DNA of 64,000 bases from Odontocerum albicorne (Eukaryota > Arthropoda > Insecta > Trichoptera > Odontoceridae), in assembly GCA_949825065.1 (NCBI GenBank), contig OX463859.1:16449220-16513219 (forward strand), written 5' to 3'. The position numbers were made by a program, and so were the translations under genes. Shown piece after piece: positions 37,148-48,428 of this stretch (the first letter of the stretch is position 1; the number at the start of each line of letters is the position of its first letter). The notes beneath the pieces were generated by a model, which searched no databases, was not told the origin of the DNA, and saw only the letters and a program-made list of their open reading frames with translations.

Positions 37148-37545
37148 GTACGTGTATGCCTGTGATACATGGACACTCACAGCCAAGAACACACAAATGC
37201 TACAGACCGCACAAAGGAGGTACAGACGTAAACGAAACACTTGGATTCGCAACAAAACAAAGATAGAAGACGTAATAAAGGTTTGCAAGAAAATGAAGTG
37301 GCAATTGGCAGAACACGTAGCCAGAATGTTAGATTCCCGATGAGCATCCGAAATAATCCAATGGTACCCAAGAGGCATAAAGAAGTTCAGATGAAGACCG
37401 AAGGTACGCTGGATTGATGAAATCAGTAATTATGGCAGCGAAACAAGCAAAAAACCGAATTATTTGAAGTTGACTTCGGAAGCTCTTCATCCAGCAGTGG
37501 ATCGACCCTGGTTGACAGTGATAATGATGATGAAGATAATGATAT
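37148..37545 (+). mobile_element. LINE-F: RT C-terminal fragment with 3' end
   Basis: The plus frame reads YACDTWTLTAKNTQMLQTAQ, RRYRRKRNTWIRNKTKIEDV and KVCKKMKWQLAEHVARM. Then, past a stop, come WYPRGIKKFR and RPKVRWIDEI. This is the LINE terminal domain, but the piece between AQRR and NTWIRNKTK is about 12 residues short of related elements. It ends in a TGA/ATGATGA-rich simple repeat (37519-37545), the usual 3' end of such elements. Confidence 0.85.
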
Positions 37546-37974
37546 AACAAACACACAGAAGACAACCTAACAAACACATCTGAAACAGCACCATTCATTC
37601 AATATTTATTTACAAACAGCAACAAATATATGATATTTGGACAAAGGCACCACAAAGTGTATGTGTCCAACCCTCATCCAAACAATATTAATAATCATAC
37701 TACACAACCATTAATAAATAATGTCAATACCTACGTGACAAAAGGACAAATTATATAAAATACACAATTAACTAAGAAGATTCATAAAACTTAAGCAATT
37801 AAATGAAGATCTGTACTACAATAATAAATAGTTTATAAATTACTTATTAAATATTGTTAAAGCTGTAAAATATATAAAAGAACAAATCCATCATCACGAC
37901 GATGAAAATTCGCCTAATTAAGTCCCTCGTCTTCGAAATATTTACGTAAGGCACTGAGGATTCTACTTGGATTC
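37546..37974. other. AT-rich, no feature seen
   Basis: Nothing recognised. Confidence 0.3.
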
Positions 37975-38375
37975 TAAGATCAAGAAAGGGACAGAATATA
38001 TACAATCAAAATGTGGTGCTGGGGAAGGATATTACGAATCTCATGGACAGCTAGGCGAAATAACGCCTCCATTCACAAAGAACTGAGCATCACCAGCAAA
38101 CTGTCGACAATATGCCTTCGACTAGTCGAGCGATTCTTTGAGATCATTGCTCGTGAGCAAAGAGGTAGAAATGCGTGTGGTTAATAGATGCGTAGAAGGA
38201 CGACCCACAAGACGAAAATTCCCAATGCGTTGAACTGACCAGGTAAAATACGTAACAGGACTACCCTTAACAACTGCTTTCGAGCCGCAAAATGCAAAGA
38301 TGGGTGGAGAGGAGGCCTCAGAAGCTATCATGGGAATCACGATGCTCAGTCATGAGCTACACGACAGGATGGAAA
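37975..38375 (+). mobile_element. LINE-D RT C-terminal fragment
   Basis: The plus strand encodes IKMWCWGRILRISWTARRNN, ASIHKELSITSKLSTICLRL and VERFFEIIAREQRG, then decayed text ending GGGAATCACGATGCTCAGTC. Stops and frameshifts interrupt it. Confidence 0.8.
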
Positions 38376-38922
38376 TTATTTAATATTGTAACATGAGTGC
38401 ACATCACTGGCATAAACAACTATTAAACCTCTCATGGTATAAAAAGGTTTGTTTTTTTTTATTTGCGAATCAATTCATAAAAATTCCCATCAAAGCTGCT
38501 AAGGTATTCAATCGTTTCAACCCTAAAAAACGAAGTAATTGGACGTAACACACTTTGGAAAAACTGTGCTAGTGTATTTTTTATTTCATTGTAAACAATT
38601 TTATTTCCTTTTCATCTGGTTCAGCCATTTATATTTCCTGAATTTTATTACCAACCTGTTACGATGTTAATATACGAGTATAACAAATAAATTATTATAG
38701 AAAACATTAAAAAATGCATAATTTTCATTTCAAGATCATAAAATGCATACAACATATGAACATTACAAAATAAATTTGTAATTACTCCTCACAATTTATT
38801 TATCTTGAAATTTACTTAGAAATATAAAACAACTTTAATATAGCATACTGAATACAATAAAATCTAATACTTTTTAAACTTATTTAATATGCCTAGGAAC
38901 CATTTTAAATATAACTATATGT
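38376..38922. other. AT-rich, no feature seen
   Basis: Nothing recognised. Confidence 0.3.
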
Positions 38923-39072
38923 ACAGTACCCGGCGGTAAGTAATAAACGTCGTATGTAGAGCGTCGTCTATGTCCTTCATACACGTGTTCCGTACCGGAC
39001 CGGACTGTTAGCGCATCGTGCGACAGAGACAACGTTCTACAAACGATGTGTATTACTTAGCGCCAGGTACAG
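38923..39072. mobile_element. MITE-2, short copy with both ends
   Basis: Left end GTACCCGGCGGTAAGTAATA, right end GTATTACTTAGCGCCAGGTAC, inner arms GTAGAGCGTCGTCTATGTC and GACAGAGACAACGTTCTAC. It is about 100 bp shorter than the copy at 16491. Confidence 0.85.
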
Positions 39073-39271
39073 TATATCAGGGTTTAAAAAAAATTAAGAA
39101 AAGTGATCATTACATTCTTTTGAAAAACAAAGAAAAGTTTCCACTTTTTTCCTTTGTTTAAACATGATTTTTTTTAAATTATATTATTAATTTTGTTTAT
39201 TTAAATATATAATTATTTTTATTAGAAGATATATACGCCTTTCTTTGATATGCATACGTTTTATTGGCATA

Positions 39272-39440
39272 TGTACAATATAACTTGACGGGTTAATTGA
39301 AATGTGGTCATATCCAAGATTTTAAATATCCCTTTGAACAAGACTGGGCCCATTTTTTAAAATTCATTTAGTAACAAAAATAGGGCCCGCAACTCCCGAG
39401 TTGGAAATTTACATTTTACCGTCGAGTTCATGAACGTTGT
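39272..39440 (-). mobile_element. SINE-1, reverse, diverged
   Basis: Tail complement GTACAATATAACTTGACGGG at the left, B box complement GGGCCCGCAACTCCCGAG, and the head at the right. Confidence 0.55.
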
Positions 39441-39606
39441 TGAATATTCTACATCAAAATGAAACAGTAGCAATCTACATTGTGTTGATAAATGTAATCC
39501 AGCTAAAAGAGCGTACAAGTTTGATTGTCATTTAATTCGATCGAACCCAAGGTTTTAAAAACAATCCAAGCTTTTCTACCAAAGGTAATTTTTTATTTTT
39601 TTATTG

Positions 39607-39796
39607 CTGTATCAAATTAAAGCGAGCAGGTTTATTGCTTTGTAGCAATTTTTTTCAACCAAAAAGAAAGGTATTTAATCAAGCTCTAAGGGAAAACCAG
39701 AACCGTATTTATATAATCTCGGTCCCAAGAGGAATCGAGATTGCAACCCCCGAGTTAGCAGACAGGCATCTTGCCAACTGAGCAGCGAAGGCTGTA
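39607..39796 (-). mobile_element. SINE-1, reverse
   Basis: Tail complement GGTTTATTGCTTTGTAGCAA, body AGAGGAATCGAGATTGCAAC and head complement CTTGCCAACTGAGCAGCG. Confidence 0.65.
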
Positions 39797-39856
39797 GAAT
39801 TTTCTGATTGGTAGGAATAAATTACCACTTAAAGTGTAATACAATATAATAAAACA
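39797..39856 (+). mobile_element. SINE-1 tail fragment, forward
   Basis: CTGATTGGTAGGAATAAATT, then AAGTGTAATACAATATAA. It lies head to head with the previous SINE. Confidence 0.5.
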
Positions 39857-40777
39857 TGTCTTCTTCGTGTACTTTCAAAAAGGTTGTGGAGTAATGGTGT
39901 ACATTGTTACGTGCATTATTATTAAAAATTAAGGTTTTTATTTATTTTTATCAAGAGAACTAAAGGTTTTTTCATAGATACACAAAACAATTTCCGCCTA
40001 CGTGACAAATAAAATATAATCATACATATTCTCCGGGCGTTTTAAATTCAAAAGGATACGCAGGACTTTTTTAATAAATTTGTCCCGGCGCTGGCGTCTA
40101 GACAGTTTCCAGATAAGATTCTTTATGAATAGATGATTTTTTCAATGAATAAGGATGTATAACTAAATAAAAATATTTGGATTTAAAGTCCGTATGAAAG
40201 CTTTTCGCTCTACATTTTTTCATCATCCCCAAGTAGTTGTCAAAAAACTACTAGAAATTTTGGCAAATTATTATCTTTCAACCAGTATAAAACTTAAAAT
40301 AAACCATTCTTTAATAAACAATCCACCCGCACTAGAATGATTCGTGACACTGCTAAGAGCCAAAAATATTATTACTCGTATAAGGGTTAATTTAAAAAAT
40401 TATATTTAAAAAAAAAAACAATTTTAATGAATTTAAAATTTCAATGGATTAAACTAAAAAAGTTAACTTTCGATATTTAAGTAGAAATGTTCTTCGAAAA
40501 AAAAATCATTCGATTGTCGAAATTTATCTTTGCAAAATATTGACAAATAATCCAATTTTAAACAGAATCCGGATCAAATTCATCAAATTGAATCAGTCCC
40601 ACCCCTTAACACGTTTAACGCGCGAACATGCAAAGTGCGAGTGAGAAGAGAGCGAAAAAGGGAGAACGAAGTGATAGAATTCGTTAATTGAATCCGAATA
40701 AGCTTTTTCATGCTCCGCTAGATGGCGCACAATCCTACTGTTGTGCTCTGGCATAGATAAATAACCATTGTTTATTT
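39857..40777. other. Unassigned
   Basis: A less AT-rich patch at about 40605-40750 (GCGCGAACATGCAAAGTGCG, CTCCGCTAGATGGCGCAC) has no frame. Confidence 0.3.
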
Positions 40778-40993
40778 TGTTTTGTTATATGGACTGAGGT
40801 GGAAGGCTCTATCCCGCATTGCGAAACTGAAAATATACAACTCAATCTTCTTTCCCGTAGAAACAAATGGGTCCAAAACGTAGCTTATGACACTCATCGT
40901 CACGCTGTCGTATAACTCATGACTGAGCTTCCTGACTCCCATGATAGTCTTTGACAACTCTCCACCCATCACTGCACTTCGCAGTTCAAACAT
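40778..40993 (-). mobile_element. LINE-D extreme 3' end
   Basis: The reverse strand matches the end of the copy at 38290-38375 (GATGGGTGGAGAG..., ACTATCATGGGAGTCAGGAA, GCTCAGTCATGAG). Confidence 0.65.
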
Positions 40994-41226
40994 TTAATCA
41001 GTTTAATTCAAACGTTCAAAGGTCAACAAAACTAACATAGCTTTGAAAACCGACTATACATAGATATACCTTATTTTAAGGGATAAATTGGTTCTAGAAA
41101 AAAAACGTATAACTAGAAAATCGCAGAAAGTGAAACTGGGTGAGATTTGTTCCAAACGAAAAAAAAAATCTGAACTATAACACGTTAAAAAACAGTATTC
41201 TTATTTATAATAAAATAAACAACTCA

Positions 41227-41362
41227 TATATATCATTTATACATCGTCCCCTTTTACACCGGTTCAAAAATTGTTAGCTAGGTATTTAAAATTCGTTCAG
41301 TATCACGGACCACCGAGATTCAAATTTCGAATTACTTTCGCAGAGAATCTAAGTATTCCTCT
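41227..41362 (-). repeat. Dispersed repeat, reverse copy
   Basis: Plus-strand CACCGGTTCAAAAATTGTTA, GCTAGGTATTTAAAATTCG and CGAATTACTTTCG are the complement of the copy at 51293-51425. By eye, identity exceeds 90 percent. Confidence 0.85.
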
Positions 41363-41773
41363 TTAGCTCTCTTGTATTCAAAATTCAATTCTCGTATTCT
41401 TTCTTTGGCGACAACCGTCGTATGGGGTTTGGCTTATGTATACTACGATACAATTATTGGTCATATTGTCCTTTGTTGAAAAAAAAAACAAATCATTCTT
41501 TTTTCAGAAATACTTTTTTAGACTTGATTTGTAAAATTGTCTGATTATTAAAAATAAGTCAGGTTTGGTACCTCTGTATGGGGTGCTATTTTGTACATTT
41601 TATTTTAGAAATCGGGGTATGTTTGACGGGTGTGAAAGAAAAATGGATATTATCTTCCTTGTTAGCACTCTGTTGTTGGATCGAAAGGGTTTCTTGTGCT
41701 TATTGGGTTAGCTAAATTAAATTAGTTTGTGAAAGATATTCGCGGGTCTTTTGTATAAAACAGGGAAGAAAAT
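41363..41773. other. Spacer before the hAT MITE
   Basis: No feature seen. Confidence 0.3.
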
Positions 41774-42505
41774 CAGGGCTGTGGAGTCGGATGAAAATTT
41801 ACCGACTCCGACTCCGGCTCCGGCTTTATTTTATACTCCGACTCCGACTCCAACTCTTGACTCTGACTTCAATTTTTATTTTATTTTATAATTTACTACG
41901 TCTACCTAATGTATTTATATTGACTTATTAATAATGGATACAGGTATATATAAAAAATTAATTATATTCGTACACAAATGAAACAATTTAATAAAAATAT
42001 ATATAAACAATACGCATTAAGCAATATCTTCACACAAAAATAATATTAAAAATATATATTAATATTTAAAAAAAGAATTAAATAAAACTTTTAAAATAAT
42101 TAGAAAAACAACACAGGTAGGTATTAAAAAAATAAGAAAACACTTTAAAATAAAAAGGTTGATTCATTTGTTTTCATACGTTAACTAAATCTTATTTATA
42201 TTGTTTATTATTTTTTTTATTCAATATTGAATAGAACACAAGATTTTTGAAAGTAAATATACTTTATATAAATCTTATTTCCTATTCGTGGTCTAAATGG
42301 AATTAGCATGAAACGATGAGAGGTTAACTGGTTAACGCATACCGTAACGTTATTTATTAAAGAAAATGTTAAAATAATTAAACGGAGTCGGAGTCGGTCG
42401 ATTTTTTCCGACTCCGACTCCGACTCGACTCCGCCTAAAATGTTCCGACTCCACGACTCCGGCTCCGACTCCGACTCCGACTCCGACTCCGACTCCACAG
42501 CCCTG
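41774..42505. mobile_element. hAT-type MITE with 8-bp target duplication
   Basis: It begins CAGGGCTGTGGAGTCGG and ends with the inverted counterpart CCGACTCC..ACAGCCCTG. GACTCC/GGAGTC hexamer arrays at both ends extend the inverted repeats to more than 70 bp. The flanking 8 bp are identical (AAGAAAAT at 41766-41773 and 42506-42513), the target-site length of hAT elements. The interior is AT-rich and non-coding; the Ser-Glu repeat frame (42217-42498, minus) is a by-product of the hexamers. Confidence 0.95.
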
Positions 42506-43009
42506 AAGAAAATGCCTTTATCTCAAGATCCGTACAAAAACGGGACGTCGTTTTAAATATCATGCATCGCTAATTGAACGATGAATAATTTCTTTGTAGT
42601 CAGTCGTTCACCTCTTAGGTTCGTGATGTCCTTAATTTTAATCTTAAACAATTATTCTTCATTGTATCCTTGAGTTAACAATTTTTTTTAAACACTTCTA
42701 TTTTTTTATTAATTTTATTCCAATGTCTCACTTGATGTCTACTTTCTTCATAAAATCAACAAATAGCTACTGAAAATGCATTATAATTCACTTCAGTGGC
42801 ATAGCGTATGTTATATCCTGGATCCTCCATAATCATTATTCTCAATATTCCTTCGTATATCCTAGCTGCAAACGAAATTGTTATATTTGTTAGTTTTAAA
42901 TCGTAAATGATTCCTGTTTTCTTATCTTTCGATTCAGTCTCTTATTGTGTTATTTTCTTTTATATAAATAACTTGAAGAATAATATTTAATCCTACACTG
43001 GAAACATTA
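42506..43009. other. AT-rich, no feature seen
   Basis: Nothing recognised beyond the target duplication at its start. Confidence 0.3.
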
Positions 43010-43090
43010 TTATCAAATAACTTTCTAGTTAGTTAGAAAAGATTGTCCATTGTCAACGACCCCATCAAATTGTAGACTGTATAGTTAATT
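43010..43090 (+). mobile_element. SINE-1 tail fragment
   Basis: CTAGTTAGTTAGAAAAGATT, GTCAACGACCCCATCAAATT and GTAGACTGTATAG. Confidence 0.55.
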
Positions 43091-43392
43091 TCGATCCCAC
43101 CACCATCCACGCTCTTATGAAGAACAAAACATGTCCCTATCCATCGCGTTCTTCACTAAAATATTGATTTCTTTTTATGGTCGCGACGTCACGTAGTGAC
43201 GAAGAAGGAACTGCCCAAAGGGGCTCCTTCTCCGGTGGTGACACATCTGAGTATGAAAAGAATAGTAGCGACGGCTGACTTAATATCCGACGTAACGGGA
43301 CATGTAAAATGACTTGCAGTACATTAAATATACTAATAAAGCGACTCTAGACTCTGATTACATTGTACAGTGAGGTGTTTAAATAATAAATA
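43091..43392. other. GC-richer patch 43.17-43.29 kb, unidentified
   Basis: GGTCGCGACGTCACGTAGTG and AAAGGGGCTCCTTCTCCGG stand out in composition; no frame. Confidence 0.3.
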
Positions 43393-43470
43393 AATAAATA
43401 CGTCTGAACATCTTCCTGGTTGGTTGAAAGAAATTACCAGTTGTCAATAAGTCTACAAGGTTACACATTT
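43393..43470 (+). mobile_element. SINE-1 tail fragment
   Basis: AACATCTTCCTGGTTGGTTG, AAATTACCAGTTGTCAATAA and GTCTACAAGGTTAC. Confidence 0.55.
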
Positions 43471-43867
43471 CTCAACGATAGTGATATGCAACATATTACA
43501 GAGGCTGCGTCTAAAATAAATTTAAGATACATATAGGAGGATCCTCTACTTCCAAAAATATGACAAATCATTCTCTCCCCCATGTCCTCGCCTAAGAATT
43601 CCATTATCTGGTCCCTTCCTTCGCGGAAGAGTTCCATTAGCCTCCAGGCTCTGGACTGCTCCATCTCCATTCGTCTCATTCAATTTGCGGTCCAACAAAG
43701 GGTTTGATGCCCTTTCCTCCACTTATTTACGCCATTTTCCTTTAATTTCACACAGGATGTTTCAAATAAGGGTCATGGTCTCGTAGTTGGAATATTTCTT
43801 GAAAGCTGTGGAAGCGATTTGTCAATGGGGTGCTTCATATTTTAATATACTCTTACTCAAGTATTCG

Positions 43868-44222
43868 GACTCCCTCCATAGCTTAGTTCAGCAACGTGTT
43901 AGTCTTCCAGCCGAGGGTTTCTAGTTCAATACCCGAAATTAAATATAAAAAAGCGTTCCAGTCTGATTATAGTGTTAGTTTCAGATAATATTCGTACGCG
44001 CTAGATATGTGCGATTGTTGTTGCCTGTCCGCGTGCGGTAGTATTTCATACACGTCTGATGGCGAAATGTGAATAATTTGCCTACTCCAGTGGTAATTAA
44101 CCCGAAGACTCGATGAATGGGACTGAAGACAATATTGTTTCCCGTCCACACTCTTCAACATGTCCATATGATAATTTCAACGTGTAGAGGGCCATCATAC
44201 GAATTAATGTAAGCAGAATATA
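43868..44222 (+). mobile_element. SINE-2, complete
   Basis: Head CTCCCTCCATAGCTTAGTTC with B box TTTCTAGTTCAATACC. The body contains GATGGCGAAATGTGAATAAT, CTACTCCAGTGGTAATTAAC, GAAGACTCGATGAATGG and TGAAGACAATATTGTTTCC. The end is CATCATACGAATTAATGTAA. It is the best reference copy of this family here. Confidence 0.75.
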
Positions 44223-44292
44223 TTTATATATTTTCAAATCGACTAGTTAAACTTAAGTGAAAAAAAAAATGTTAAAAATATTACATTTGAAA

Positions 44293-44450
44293 GTTTTTTT
44301 TTTTTTTTTTTTTATTTAACAAGTAAATTACTATACAAACATTTGTCAAGGCTATACCTATATACAAATTTATTACTTAACTAATCTTAATTATATGTTA
44401 TAATTTATGAACTTACTTAAACTTATTTTCCTACATATCATTTTATTTTA
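44293..44450. repeat. Poly(T) followed by a dispersed repeat
   Basis: A run of more than 20 T precedes GGCTATACCTATATACAAAT, which is shared in the same orientation with 56540-56560, along with similar flanks (AATTTATGAACTTAC, CATTTTATTT). Confidence 0.7.
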
Positions 44451-46529
44451 TTTATTCAATCTTAATATATGAGATTTGAAAGTTGTTTACCGGTTTGTTT
44501 CCTACAATTTTGTCTTGTGCTTTTGAAGATAATTAATGCACTTTGCATTTTTTTCCTTAAGATTTTTAATTATTATTATTGTTGCATTCACTCTTTAGAC
44601 TTTATTTTAAAGTATTCAATTATATTAAAAATCACTTTTGTAAATTTTACGAAATATTTGAAAAATATTTTTTTAATAATTAAATAAACAGTAAGAATAT
44701 TAACCAGTATAAACTTACCAATTTCGTTTTGATAGATAAATTATGTTTAAATATGCAGTGAAACATGAAATAATGATTTTTAATAAAATCATATAAATGA
44801 AAAATCATATAATATATATTGGATTTTAATTATCGTATTTTTTCTCTTTATATGATTTTTTTATGAACATTATAAGATTAACAGTAGTTATATAAATAAA
44901 TTCAGTATCGGAAAAAATCGATTTTTTTGCGTGAAAAAGCATATGATATATATTATCATGCCATATCCTTTTTATAATAAGCAGATTGAAAATATCTCAT
45001 TACCTTCGTATCTACACATACAGCCTTTACCCTACACTATTACATCTTGTCATACGTGCTGTTCTTACAAATTATCTCAGTCAAAATATCATCAAATGTA
45101 TTTTTTCATTCATTTCTCGATCTATCTCTTCCATACACGACAGTCGATGTGTATCGTAAGCATGAAAAAAAGTCAGAATAGAAAATATAAAATTTAAAAA
45201 ACAAAAATTTTCTTTAATTTTTTTTTCCAATCGTTAAATCCAAATATCATAATCAACCTGAGATGAAAACTTTCTGAGAGTCGTGCTTTAAGAAAATTAT
45301 GATAGCGAGAGTAGAGATGGAATGAAATTGAATAATAAAAAAAAATAATTGCCAGTCATTTAGTTTAGGGTCTAAATAATACGAAGAAAGGGGAATTCCA
45401 CTTGAGGTATAAAGCATCCTTCTCTCCTTCCTTCCTTCGCTCTTACTTTATTTTCCTTCTCCATTCACTCAAATATGGAGTGCAAATTGATTTAGCAAAA
45501 ATTATTACGGCTTCAATAGAAAATTCGCAGAAATTTCTTCTCCAGATTGTCCTTGCGAATAAAAAAGAGAGAGAAAAATTGGAAAATTGGCGCAAATGTT
45601 CAATGTTGACGATAAGTGCTTTTAAATCTTGTATTGAAAATCAACCATTTGTGATCAGCTGTTCATTTTTTTACTTCACCGTCGTTCGAATTCATATAAA
45701 AATTTCTATTGTTGGACCAAATTAAAAAATTGGCAATCAATTCTAAAAATTGATTGCCCAAAAAATATTTCAAATAAAATAAGATAAAAAATATAATAAC
45801 TGATTATAAATTACTGAAATCGAGGATGTTGCAACTTTCAAAGGTATCGGCTTGTTGTGAATCAAACCAATGATTTTCAATAGTGTTCCGTTTTCATCTT
45901 TAAGAATATTTAGGAATCTCAATTTCATATGACAAGTATGCGATCTCAATTTTATATAATCTCAATATTATTAATTTTATATGGCAAGTAAAATGTGTTC
46001 ATAATATATAATAACAACAAGTCATTTTGAGTTGATACTCAAATTATATGGATCTGGGTGTATTGTCTGTCATTTGTCGTGGCACAGTAAACTTGGCCTT
46101 TGGCTATCCCTTACTGAGCTTATGTGAACATGAAAATAAATAGATTGATACATTTTGCCCATCGTTGATCAAATTATTTGTAAAAAAGTCTCGTCGACTT
46201 GATATGTTGTGAGACCTAATTACTAGCGGCAAACCTTATTGTAACATACTACATTCATTTAAGAAATGAACAACCCGTTCCACAATCTCCTTCATAAAAT
46301 GATTAAAAACATGTTCAAGAGATTGGGAATTTAATAATCGCTATTAGTTGTTTTAACCTAGATTTTAACATAGATAAAACCAAAAAAATTGTTAAACGAA
46401 GCAAATTTTATACAAGACAAATAAAATCATCAATTATTTTGATGTGTTTCACTTAACTTAATTATATTTTAGAGCATTTTCTTTTCTCAGTACAATTTAA
46501 TTCGTGAATTTCTTTTCACATAAAAACAG
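44451..46529. other. Long AT-rich stretch without recognised gene
   Basis: The longest frame (45402-45725, plus, 107 residues) is not recognisable and is rich in AT-type residues. A GGTATAAAG box lies just after its start. Confidence 0.3.
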
Positions 46530-46760
46530 TTAAGATTTTTCCTTGGATATTCTTCGACATGGAGTGCTTTTAAAACCTTCCACTGTTCCCCTTTTTGCGG
46601 TCAATTTCATTAGAAGTTTCTTCTCATTCAAAAGACGTTGTTGGCGTCTGGCCAACATTTTATCCGATATCGTTGCCAATAATGTTTTCTTATCCAGTGT
46701 CAGATTTGCTTTAGCTACATTTGCATACCCTTCGAAGCTTATTGCAAGCGTGCCAAAATT
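46530..46760 (-). CDS. Candidate terminal exon, gene unrecognised
   Basis: The minus frame opens exactly at an AG (TATATAG before AATTTTGGC) and runs 76 codons to TAA. It reads NFGTLAISFEGYANVAKANL, TLDKKTLLATISDKMLARRQ and QRLLNEKKLLMKLTAKRGTV, ending CRRISKEKS. It is hydrophilic, Lys/Arg-rich and probably helical. ATTAAA, a possible polyadenylation signal, lies about 35 nt past the stop. The opposite-strand frame (46543-46794) is hydrophobic and looks like its shadow. A transposon relic cannot be excluded. Confidence 0.4.
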   Translation of the reverse strand, partial: NFGTLAISFEGYANVAKANLTLDKKTLLATISDKMLARRQQRLLNEKKLLMKLTAKRGTVEGFKSTPCRRISKEKS

Positions 46761-46929
46761 CTATATATTTTGCATTGAGGCTTTTGTGATATAATATGAA
46801 ACTATAGACTTTAATAAATGAAAACAATAAATTTTCTTTACCTGGAATGAATTATTATCTTTTTTATTTATGAAAAACATTTTTGGAAAATTTTCATTTC
46901 TACATACATGTCCTTCTTCTTCTTCCCAG

Positions 46930-47107
46930 TGTCATATCAGGTCCTCCCAATGTTGAATATCACATGAGAGTAGACATCTTTGTCCCCGGCAGCCTGAAAA
47001 AGATCTTCAACGCTTCTTACGCCAATCCAATCACGTATATTGTGGAGCCAGGAGATTTGCCTCCTGCCAACACCTCTTCAGCCTTCTATTTTGCCTTGGA
47101 TGATCAG
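46930..47107 (+). CDS. Candidate internal exon of an extracellular protein
   Basis: A strong polypyrimidine tract with CAG (CTTCTTCTTCTTCCCAG, ending 46929) precedes a fully open frame, and CAG|GTGCAG (47107/47108) could be the donor. The other choice is CA|GTAATT at 47113. Codons end in C or G far more often than the AT-rich surroundings, a sign of selection on a real exon. The peptide reads GPPNVEYHMRVDIFVPGSLK, KIFNASYANPITYIVEPGDL and PPANTSSAFYFALDDQ. It has two N-glycosylation sequons (NAS, NTS), so a lumenal or extracellular domain is likely. The entry phase splits a codon after two bases and the exit is in phase 0. I do not recognise the protein. The ATG at 46883 is intronic if the acceptor is used. 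Confidence 0.55.
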
Positions 47108-47904
47108 GTGCAGTAATTTGTACATATCCTTAAAGAAAAAAACATTAAATTAATTTTAAAAAAATCAATATATTTTATATTTTTAAATTCAATATTACAC
47201 AATACATTTAGATATAAAATATTTCAACAATCTTCACGAAACTATTATATTATAAATATTTCTGATGAAAAAAACACAAAAAAATGTTATGACGAAATTT
47301 TATCAAAAGTTGTATGTTAAATTATTTTTATATAAGTCAAATTGTAAACGATACACTAATTACGATAGAAAAAAATTCATCTTATTTTCCCTCGTCTTAT
47401 CCCATCCATTTGGGGTCGGCTGCTTCGACCTTTTTCCTCCATCTCCCTCGATCTCGCCAATCAATCATAGAAATATATACATAAGTAATATAAAATATTA
47501 TACGTCTTAAGGTGATTCTCGTATAATAAATCATTATACTCGTATTAGCAACTCTCGCCACACATAAGAACTGAGTTATTTATCTGTGTGATATTTTGCG
47601 ATCGGTACAATGGACGTATATTATCTTTTTTTATTATTTAACTCCACAATTTCACTTTTTTTTAAGAAGTTGATATGATTTCTATGATTTTTTAACTGAC
47701 CTAAACAAATATATGGCATTAAAAACCGACTACTGATGCAACTTCTTAAACTACGAAATTAATCTCCATCCTATGTTATGTTTCGCCACCCCTATTTTTT
47801 CCCTTTCAATAACAAGATCATATGATCTCAGATTATTTTTTCATACGTCGCTTACCGTTTCAATCTTACTTGTAAGTCAGCTTTTCTTCCCGATAGTGGA
47901 TAAA
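47108..47904. other. AT-rich, mostly no feature
   Basis: It would be intron if the preceding exon is real. Confidence 0.3.
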
Positions 47905-48428
47905 CAATCTCTACGTATATTTATAGGAAACAAAGTTAATGGGGCACTTGAACATAAAGAGTTGAAACCTGCATCAAAATCTGCTAAGAGGATAGTCCAC
48001 AACAATATATTAATTAGTACAAACTTTGATGTATAAAGTAAACTTAGATATGAAAAAAGATTAGAAATAGCAGAATAAATTATGTGGAAATGCGTGCACT
48101 GAGAATAATATATGAGGTGACAATGTATGACAGAGTACGGAATTAAGTGATTAGGGATAAATGTTAAATTTTGATGTGTTGAGATTATTTGAGCACATGG
48201 AGCGAATGAGTGAAGAAAGACAAATACAATAAATAAGATAGAGGAAATGGCAAAGAAAGACCGAGTAAAGTATGGTTGGATCAAGTGAAAGATATTTTGA
48301 AGGAGTGAAGGCAAAAAGGAAATAAAATCAAACAAGCTGTACGATGTCGAGTTGCAAAATTCTGATGGTCTTTCCTATCATCCTTCCCCCAGCAAGGAAA
48401 TGACTTGATGGTGTGTATGTATGATATG
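47905..48428 (+). mobile_element. LINE-A 3' part, forward, relatively long
   Basis: The frame starts near KVNGALEHKELKPASKSAKR and IVHNN (RT C-terminal region), then AAATGCGTGCACTGAGAATA, GGTGACAATGTATGACAGAG, GAGCACATGGAGCGAATGAG and AAAGTATGGTTGGATCAAGT. It ends GACTTGATGGTGTGTATGTA. Frameshifts break it. The long hydrophobic frame on the other strand (47877-48335) is its shadow. Confidence 0.8.

Noticed and set aside
42217..42498. Minus frame beginning with Ser-Glu repeats
   Set aside because: Produced by the GACTCC hexamers in the end of the hAT MITE.
45402..45725. 107-residue plus frame as a gene
   Set aside because: AT-driven composition, no domain, no splice or polyadenylation context that supports it.
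46543..46794. 83-residue plus frame
   Set aside because: Hydrophobic shadow of the better minus-strand frame 46530-46760.
47877..48335. 152-residue hydrophobic minus frame
   Set aside because: Antisense of the forward LINE-A copy; the same artefact appears opposite other LINE-A copies (22112-22432, 54686-54933) and in the reverse copies (12102, 35069-35419).
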